A stretch of 64,000 nucleotides of DNA from Alnus glutinosa (lineage: Eukaryota; Streptophyta; Magnoliopsida; Fagales; Betulaceae): assembly GCF_958979055.1 (NCBI RefSeq), contig NC_084886.1, positions 47,261,154 to 47,325,153 on the forward strand, written 5' to 3'. Every line of letters begins with the position of its first letter. The stretch's first letter is position 1. A program made the position numbers and the translations under genes. Below, piece by piece: positions 56,216 to 64,000 of this stretch. The notes beneath the pieces are model-generated. The model made no database searches and was not told where the DNA came from. It saw nothing but the letters and a program-made list of their open reading frames with translations.

Positions 56216-57405
56216 TTAGAGCATTCGTAGTAGCCTCATCAAATTTTACTCACTAAAGTAGTTAAAAACCACTTTTCTCTATTCTGATGAACCATTTATT
56301 TAAAGTTCTTCCAGCAGCCTCACAATTTTAACTATTTACTATCATTATTCCATTTAAATTATATTTTTTCAAATTTCTTTATTCTTTCTCTATTTAATCT
56401 TTTTATACAACAAGCTACCATACACCTTCATCTTGAAATTAAATCATTGCTAAGAAATTCACAAAAGTTTTCATTTGCTTCTCAACCAAATTCAAAAAAG
56501 AGAGAAAGAAAAGATAAATGAAAGAACCACAAAGTTTATGTCAGGAACAAATAAACTTTCATGTCCATGAAATGATGACATCTTCGTGTGAGAGAGATGG
56601 GAGATGGGAGAAGAAAATGGGAGAAAAAAGGAAAAAAAAAATGTGTTGATCATGTGAGAGAGAAAATAAAAACAAAATTGGTGAGAGAGTTCGTGAGTGA
56701 ATATTACTCATCAAAATTGGTGAGTATTTTTACTCACAAAAACTTTTTGGTTAAAGTGGTGAAGCTGCTGGAAGTGGTTTTTTAGTGTTTTCATTAAATT
56801 GGCTCACTAAAATAGCTAAAAAGTTATTTTGGTGAGTCAATTTGATGAAAACACTAAAAAATCACTCCTAGCAACCTCACCATTTTAACTAAAAAGTTTT
56901 TTACTCACCAATTTTGATGAGTAATATTCACTCACCAACTTTCTCACGAATTTTGTTTCTTTTTTCTCTCTCATATGATCAGCACATTTTTTTCATTTTT
57001 TCTCCAATTTTCTTCTCCCATCTCCCATCTCTCTCACACGATGATGTCTTTATTTCATGGACATGAAAGTTTCTTTGTCTCTGACATAAACTTTGCGATT
57101 CTTTCATTTATCTTTTATTTATTTATTTATTTAATTTCGTTGAGAAGCAAATAAAAAACTTCTGTGAATTTCTTAGCAATGATCTAATCTCAAGATAAAT
57201 GTGTATGATAGCTTGTTGTATAAAAAGATTAAATAGAGAAAAAAATAAATAAATTTGAAAAAATATTATTTAAATGAAATAGTAAATAGTTAAAATGGTG
57301 TGGCTGCTGGAAAAATTTTAAAAAAGTGGCTTACCATAATAGAGAAAAATAATTTTTAATTACTTTAGTAAGTAAAATTTGATGAAGCTACTAAGAATGC
57401 TCTTA
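56216..57405. mobile_element. Giant foldback Tourist-like element with TTA duplication
   Basis: The body 56219-57402 begins GAGCATTC and ends GAATGCTC, with TTA on both sides (56216-56218, 57403-57405). Almost the whole 1.18 kb is one inverted repeat with arms of about 590 bp and centre near 56810. The arms match closely (for example CATCTCCCATC..., CATGTCCATGAAATGATGACAT and their partners). End motif and duplication fit PIF/Harbinger MITEs, but the arms are far longer than usual. A transcript through it would form a very long hairpin. It sits in what was the upstream region of the COX7c pseudogene. Confidence 0.88.
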
Positions 57406-57489
57406 CCCACTGCTCAACCAAAAAATTCCTCGTGTGTTTCTATATTTGAAGAGCGTCGGTGGGAATACTTAGCCTCCAATCATTCATTA

Positions 57490-57622
57490 CTATTCTGATC
57501 CCCAAGAAAATCAATGAACAAAGTCAAATTCATTAGGTAACAACACCGGAAGTCTGATATTCTGATCCCCAAGAAAATCAATGAACAGAGTCAAATTGAT
57601 TAGGCAACAGACTTGGGCTTTC
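57490..57622. repeat. Tandem duplication of about 67 bp
   Basis: TATTCTGATCCCCAAGAAAA begins near 57491 and again near 57558. The copies continue through AATCAATGAACAAAGTCAAA with a few differences. Confidence 0.85.
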
Positions 57623-59519
57623 TCAGTTGATTCTCCTATTATTCACTAATAGTCACAACCCTACCAAACTAAAATTGAATCGATAAGGCCAACGCATAAC
57701 AAAACAGACTGGCAAATGTGCAATTGAAAAGTAAGAACCCCAAAACAGCAGATTTGGGGCTTCAAGGCATTAAAGGCTAAAATAGCTTTTTACCTATATT
57801 TTAATTTGCCTCTTGAATTCTCTTAATTCTAATTAGCCTCTTGCTTGCCTGAGGCTGGCATGAGAATTCTTCAATTGCTACTTATCCTCTCTCTCTCTCT
57901 CTCTCTCTCTTTTTCTCTGAATATAAAAAAAAAAATGTGGAGACGACAAAAAAAAAAAATTTTGTCCTTGTGGTCTGTAAGTTGATGGGTTTTACCATGT
58001 TGGAGCTAATTTAATTGTCGAACATAAATATATAGCTCATTTTATGCTCTACATATAGGGAAAATGTAAAAAAAAAAAAAATCACAAAAAATTACAGTAA
58101 ATACCCTATCGATTCCCTAAGCATTGATAATGCTATAGTTCTATCCGATGTGTAAGAAACCAAAAAAGCTTTCATATCAATTATTTTAATACAAAATTTT
58201 GTTCTTTGTTCTCACATCTTTCGTCTCTTTGCCTTTTATTGGGTATTGCGTTGGAATTTTGTGAAAATTGTGAGGGTAGGTAGGAACTTATATTTGTAAA
58301 TAAATAATATTTAATTTATATATGGAAAGATAATAGAAGCTATTGTAAAATGCATTTGGATAGAGAAGCAAACAGTAATTTTGTTCTCTAAATTTAAGAG
58401 AAATCAAAGGGAAGCTGCTGTGAATGCTTTAACAAAACAATTTTTAAAAGCAATATGTGTCTTTTAAGCTATTAAAAAAGCATGTGAGAAGCACGCGCTA
58501 TTAAAAAAAAAAAAATACTTCTCACAAATTAATGACACATTATTTTTAGATGCTGATTTGTAAGAAATTTGTGTCCTTAATTTTCATGCCATTGACTTTT
58601 TTTTTAAAAAAAAAAAGAATTATAATTTTATAAATCAAAGAGAATAGAGTACAACACTTTGAATGAAGGGAGGGGCCATCCCACCATTTATGTTACGTGA
58701 ATACGTAACAAATCTTGTAACTCGCCTTGCAACAAGAAAAGAAGCTGGATTTAGGTTCTTCTTCCTACCTATTTTGATAGATTGTTAGGTTCTGAGGGAA
58801 CCTAGACCTTTTAGATTCTAAGGGAACCTAGACCTTTTCAAACACAAGGTTTGAATTAATTATTTTGATACCTTTTATTCATGACTTATTCTCTTTAAAT
58901 AGATAACATAGCATTGTACAATTGAACCACAGCCCGGTACAATTCCTACTAGGACTCAACCAAGTGGGATAAGCATCCGCTCAAACTAATTATCAAATGT
59001 CTCCTACTAATCGACTATCAACTAACACAATAACATAAACCATAGTGATAGACTCCTACTTGACCAAACTAACAATAACAACTTAACAAGGACTCAACTA
59101 ACAAATTAACATAGAAGACTCAAACTAAAGTGATAATATGATCTCAAACTAATCTGGTGCAAAGTGATGGACATCCATATCATAACACATTATTGGCCAC
59201 CATACTTACATGCTGAATTACGTAGGAATCAAAGCTACAGAGAAGTTCTTAGGAATCATGCCATTGACTTGTTTTAGGGAAAAGGTCTGTAATTTCTTTA
59301 TGTTGCGTGTTGTTGCTCAATTTGTCTCCAAAGAAGTTTGGGAAATAATTGAGTAGGGATTCCATACTCTGTTTGGATTCTTTCTCTCAGCACATACGTG
59401 CAAATCTGTTCATTTGCTGCATGTTTATTCATAGTAGTGGATTATTATATTTATGTAGTTCACACAAATTTTTTATTTTGTTGTTCAAAAATTATGTTTG
59501 TTGATGTAGTTTTCCGGTA
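57623..59519. other. AT-rich intergenic DNA
   Basis: Contains a (CT)n run at about 57888-57911 and a short tandem repeat at about 58790-58840 (GGGAACCTAGACCTTTT twice). No gene was recognised. Confidence 0.5.
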
Positions 59520-60180
59520 AGTGACGTGTCACTTCGCGATTCGTTTGATTTCTTCTTTTCTTGGGATCTGCAAATTGAGAACTGTGTCGAGAATGCCGAC
59601 AATCCCGCTCCGATGCTTAAGTTAATAGGCAATTTGACAGAGAATGTTCAGATAAATTTTGAGGAGACAGAATGCTCAACAATACCTGAGAAACCTCTAT
59701 ATTTATAGAGGTTTTGATGTAATTAGATTACTTTGAGAATCCCGGATTTCTAAGGATTTACAGTTGAAGGTGACGTGACATTGGGCGTACGGATCTTTCG
59801 GGATCTGTTACCTCTTGACAAGCAACTCTGGTCGCATGTCTTAGAGCGAAATATTTGTGACATATCCCTTGAATTTCGGGCGGTCCCGAGATATCCACGA
59901 TCCCGAATGGTGCAATGTATTCCAGTTGGCCCGATCGGCAGGATCAACTGGGCCCAAATAATTCAATTGAACCTGCAAACTGAGGAGATCGATATTTTCC
60001 CTAACAATGTTAATTGAACTCTTTTTTTTCTTTTTTCTTTTTTCCGTAGTGATGAGGTTTGATGTAGAGACAAGAAGTGTGTATGGAGATTTCAGTTTTT
60101 TGGATGATCTACTTAGGCTGATTGAGGTATTTCTTATAGATGGAAGAGTCATTATGAGACATTTATCAGGTGTGATTCAA
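59520..60180 (+). other. Unclassified low-copy-looking segment
   Basis: More GC-balanced than its flanks, with two short frames (59526-59708 and 59775-60017). I recognise no domain, and the two frames are not joined by convincing splice sites. It may be a gene relic or part of an LTR element. Confidence 0.3.
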
Positions 60181-60430
60181 TAATTGACTTCGTCCTAGAT
60201 GGTGTAAATATTATGTTGTCGTATGAGTTTTATTTTATTTTATTTCTAAACAGAAGATGTATTATTATGTACTTCGCAAAGTAATATTCTCCAATCTATG
60301 GTTAATGAATTGTAATTCAAATTAACATTCACTCAAACTGAAAGGAAAAATAATTACTAGTAGGGATAGGAATGAATTACCATAAGAGTAGACCTTCCAA
60401 CTATCATAAGAATACATAACTAATATTTAA

Positions 60431-60619
60431 AAAGGAGTAGTGATTGGTTGGGGACCTTTAGCCGTCCCTGCCCGTCTCTTTCCCACGTGAAAAGGGACTT
60501 GTATTTTAAAAAAGAAGAAGATTTTTTCACTTGAAAAATCATTTTTTTTAGTAGTGATGTCCCTTTCCACGCGGAAAAGGGACGGGCAGGGGACGGTCCC
60601 CTACCAATTACTACTCTTT
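60431..60619. mobile_element. Foldback MITE
   Basis: AAAGGAGTAGTGATTGGT at the left pairs with ACCAATTACTACTCTTT at the right. The inner stem GCCCGTCTCTTTCCCACGTG pairs with CACGCGGAAAAGGGACGGGC. Confidence 0.82.
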
Positions 60620-60639
60620 AAAAGGAGTAAATAAATTAG

Positions 60640-61800
60640 TTGTTTAGGCTTCGGTCTCTAACTTTTTCTTTTTTTGTTTTTTCATCTTTCTTCCTCTTGC
60701 TTTGAGAGGAGGGAAGGACCACATCTCTTCCCTCCTCTCATTCTCTTTTTTTCTTTATATATTTTATTGATGTCTGACTAGAGGTTTCTTTAGTCCTCCT
60801 CACCTTTTATGAGGTTTTATCCGTCATTTTGTACGACTTATCACACCCGGAATTGCAACTTTAGTGTTTTGGCTTTTCTACCGTGCCGTTTACGTTTGCC
60901 GCCGTCCTCCCCGCTTGGTGGCCGGTTTTGTCAAGGTTTTTAGATCTAATTTTTTAAAAGCAAAATCTATGTTCCTCATATGGTCCATGCCTCCCAAGCG
61001 CCTCTCCACCGTACTCCTTGGCGTTCCAGCTACCCGACGCCACTGGCCCCGTCTTCTTCTGCCTTCCATGCGCTGGAACGCGGTTCTCACGCGCTGGCGT
61101 GTGGATCTCACGCACCAACGCTAGGTCTCTAGTCTTTCACTTCTCTACCAATCATCGAAGTTGCTATTTTTTGAGCTTTTTTGTTGTTTATTTGCTTATG
61201 TTTTTTTAGAGATAACTTTACAGAAGGGTATTGAACTATCCGCCGTTTTGACGGAAGGATACCGAACTAACAAATCTCTCGAACCAGGGTGTCCAACTAT
61301 AAAAAATCTTCACTTAAGGGTATTCCGTCGATTTAACGAAATACCCTTAAGTGAGGATTTTTGATAGTTGGACACCTCGATTCGAGAGATTTGCTAGTTC
61401 GATACCCTTCCATCAAAACGACTGATAGTTCAATACCCTTCTGTGAAGTTATCTCATTTTTTTATGTTACTTGGATTATTGTTTTCCTTTAGGGGAGACT
61501 TTTGTATTTAAATTTGTATTGATACCTCTTTTTCCTACAGTCCCATATTCGGACGCTAATAGTGTTTTTACCGCTTCAACCATCTTCTAGTGGTTGTTGT
61601 TGTTTCCAAGTGGTGGTGCAAATAGGCTTGCTCTAATATTTTGCCCTTTAGCTTTTATAACCGCCTTGTGCGACCCCTTAAGATGACCGGGTTACTTGTT
61701 TGACTTATTTTCTACCATTTGTAATTATTTAATCTTTGTTTTAGTTTGGTTTTGGTCTATTGTTGGGGAACCTACCCATTTTTCAATCATACAATCTTCC
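60640..61800 (+). mobile_element. Possible third, diverged non-autonomous retroposon
   Basis: GC-richer, T-rich sequence with GCGTGTGGATCTC as in copy B and a similar general texture to copies A and B. It has no reverse transcriptase frame and no certain borders. A MITE (61209-61455) interrupts it. Confidence 0.35.
61209..61455. mobile_element. Compact 247-bp foldback MITE
   Basis: Starts GAGATAACTTTACAGAAGGG and ends with its inverse, and almost the entire length pairs around a centre near 61332 (CGATTTAACG). GTTTTTTTA on the left and ATTTTTTTA on the right could be a 9-bp duplication with one mismatch, hinting at a Mutator-like origin. Confidence 0.88.
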
Positions 61801-62273
61801 ACTTCTTCCTTTTTGATCATAAGTGGAAAATATCCTCTATTGTAACATATTTTCTATTGTTAAGAATAGAAAAAAATTGGTTAAAAATATAAAAAATTAA
61901 GATCTGGGGTATTTTTGGAAAGTTGCAAGTTAAAAATAGAAAAAAAAATTGGTTTTTAACTAAAATTTAACTAAAAAAATAGTTAGTTCACTGTGAATGC
62001 TCCAAGGTAGCCATTTGGCTGCTTAAAGTTTAGTACTCCGGCCATTAATTTTTGGCACCCCTTTTAGAACAAAGTTTTCTTTTTAAAATAATTCTTACAA
62101 TTTGGTGTATTAAACTGACGTATATTTAAAATGTATGTAATTTTTACATATATTTTTAATTTTCTGTGCATTTTTAATAGAGTCACATGCATTTTTATGG
62201 AAAACTTTGTCTTTATCCCCGTTTAATAGGTTGAATTAAAACAAATTATTCTAATTTAATTTTTTTAAATAAA

Positions 62274-62304
<31 letters not shown>

Positions 62305-63633
62305 CTTTGCGCCCTTTTAATTACCATGGACTAAGATTTCTACCCATTTGCCTTTGAATAAAGCTTTTAGGTATTTGTCTTCTCAAACTGTATAAATGAT
62401 TTTTTAAAGTTTTTACAGATTTTTTTTTTTTTTTTTTTTTTTTACATGAAAAAGAAATTCATTAACTCAAGTAATACAAGAAATCATATCATTCTAACCC
62501 CTGAGAGCCCAGCATCCATAATTAGCACATAAAAGTTATAAAACACATTAGGTTGTGTCAATCAAGTGAAAATCACATCTGTGTTTGTCAAATGCCAAAT
62601 CAAATTTTCAATGTAAACAGGTATGTTTGATAAATAATTTTGAAATGAAATTTTTGTTTGAATAGTAATGAGGAGTGATTGATTTGATATAAAATATGAA
62701 GAAAAAAAAATTACAATAAAATGAAAAAGTTATTTTTATTTTTTTTGTTTAAATAATAATAAAAAGTTATTAGTGTGATATAAAAAAATATGAATATTTT
62801 TAATTTGACTTTTTTTTTAAAAAAAAAAAAATTGAAATAGTTTGCCAAATTGTCCAGCGAGCATCTCCCTAAACTTTAAACATGAACATACTAAATAATA
62901 ACAATTGTTGCCCCCTAATTCATTGAAACGTTCTCGTAGCAACTCATAAATATATGAGAAATGCTATAGATATCAAATTTGTTACAAAGATACGGATACT
63001 AAGATAATGTAGTGGTTATTTATTGGTACCCGTAACATTTTTTTTTATAAATTTTTTTGATTATCTCAAATGAATAGCATCACATCATTTTGGTACCCAT
63101 CTCTTGATTAAAAAAATTAATATTTTTAGCATATAAAAAATAAAAAAATAAAAAATGTTAGGGTTTGGCCATGGGGGTGGTTCGGCCACCCCCTTGGCCA
63201 AAATGGGGGTGGCCGACCACCCCTTTATTTTTATTTTTAGTGTTTTTTTTAATTTAATTTTTAAATTGTTTTAAATTTTATTATTTTTTAATTGAAAAAA
63301 TGACATGTGGCAATGGTATTATGGGAATATTTCGACAAATAGGGTCTTTTTGGCACTTTTTGATAATTTGGAGGGCTATAGTGTGAGGGTTAGTAGTTTA
63401 GGGACTACTTCTAAAATGGTTGGCAGTTTGAAAGGCTTAAATGTAAATTTTTGTTTTTGAGAAAGAAAAAAAAAAAAAAAAAATCTTTCCCAAAATCACG
63501 AGAACGGGGATTCCCACCTTTGCAGAAGGGAGTCTACATTCCCAATAAAGGGAAAGGAAGGTGAAGGGAATTCATATACCCCTTCACTACTGTCCAAAAA
63601 TTCTAAAAGATTACCAACTTCCAAATACCACTT
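61801..63633. other. AT-rich intergenic DNA
   Basis: Holds a dispersed repeat copy at about 62615-62850 (relative of 40660-40895) and a GC-rich palindromic patch at about 63165-63220 (GGGGGTGG/CCACCCCC) like the cores of the elements at 24.9 and 26.7 kb. No gene was recognised. Confidence 0.5.
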
Positions 63634-63764
63634 AAGTATTACTATTATGTCCTCAAGAGGTAGCTCAGTTGACTGGAGAACACGCCTCATGAAGCGGAGG
63701 TCACTAGTTCGAATTTCCCTCCCCTTTTAGTATGGACATGTCAAAAAAAAAGTATTACTATTAT
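63634..63764 (+). mobile_element. tRNA-derived SINE with 15-bp target duplication
   Basis: The body 63649-63749 contains a pol III A-box-like GGTAGCTCAGTTGACTGG and a B-box-like TAGTTCGAATTTC at tRNA spacing, then an unrelated tail CCCCTTTTAGTATGG and an A run. AAGTATTACTATTAT occurs exactly at 63634-63648 and 63750-63764. At about 100 bp it is a short, probably young SINE. Confidence 0.85.
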
Positions 63765-64000
63765 TCTTTTAAATCATGGTAGTTAGTTTATAGACAGAAA
63801 TGTTTGCTTCATTGTATGTATTATGTAATCCAATCTTATTTGATTCCAACTTTGTTCAATAAGCTGCCATTGTTTCAGTCATTCTTATTCCAACCGAAAT
63901 TTTATGGATGTGTGATTTGTGAAAAATAATTCTTTGTGCCACTATTAATGTTTTATGTTTCTAAATAGTTTCAAGATTTTCCCAGTCCACTATAATCGCC

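Noticed and set aside
63655..63725. Candidate tRNA gene
   Set aside because: Both pol III boxes are present, but the acceptor stem and anticodon arm do not pair properly. The A run plus flanking 15-bp duplication show a SINE.

Overview
This is nuclear DNA of a higher plant. The genes have GT-AG introns and plant-type protein families, they sit in AT-rich intergenic DNA, and plant transposons (hAT, Mutator-like and Tourist-like MITEs, L1-type LINE, Ty1/copia, SINE) surround them. The orthologues and the repeat style suggest a woody rosid-type eudicot. I cannot name the species from sequence alone.

Six conserved single-copy-type genes were rebuilt exon by exon: a 3-ketodihydrosphingosine reductase (TSC10A/KDSR, + strand, 4099-6704), a proteasome assembly chaperone 4 homologue (PSMG4, - strand, 7446-8574), a RING-H2 E3 ligase of the RHF1A type (- strand, 10698-14157), the plastid-type DEAD-box helicase RH58 (+ strand, 19328-23923), translation initiation factor eIF5 (- strand, 27734-29179, intronless coding region with an intron in the 5' leader) and a small COX7c-like mitochondrial protein (- strand, 36877-38260). 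A decayed second copy of the last gene lies near 55.4-56.1 kb. These genes are unrelated housekeeping functions and do not form a pathway or cluster.

The rest is mostly mobile DNA. 1-3438: right part of an autonomous hAT element whose transposase frame is open to the window edge and whose leader carries an exon of a REVEILLE-type MYB gene. 9362-10392 and about 15.94-16.91 kb: two related non-autonomous retroposons, the first with a clear target-site duplication. 18.5-27.1 kb: several inverted-repeat MITEs, one with a perfect 9-bp duplication. 31.7-33.5 kb: two TIR elements, one hAT-like with an exon-like GC-rich segment inside. 41.9-48.1 kb: a nearly full-length but decayed L1-type LINE on the - strand. 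50068-55375: a complete Ty1/copia element with 396-bp LTRs and a 5-bp duplication, its polyprotein broken by stops. 56219-57402: a 1.18-kb foldback Tourist-like element with TTA duplication. 61209-61455: a compact MITE. 63649-63749: a tRNA-derived SINE with a 15-bp duplication.

I found no CRISPR array, operon or bacterial feature, and no clearly new biochemical system. The strongest unusual signals are the MYB exon captured inside the hAT transposase leader, the giant foldback element, the shuffled inverted repeat in an RH58 intron, the exon-like cargo of the second hAT-like element, and the COX7c duplication with its pseudogene. All exon borders and repeat comparisons were made by eye.
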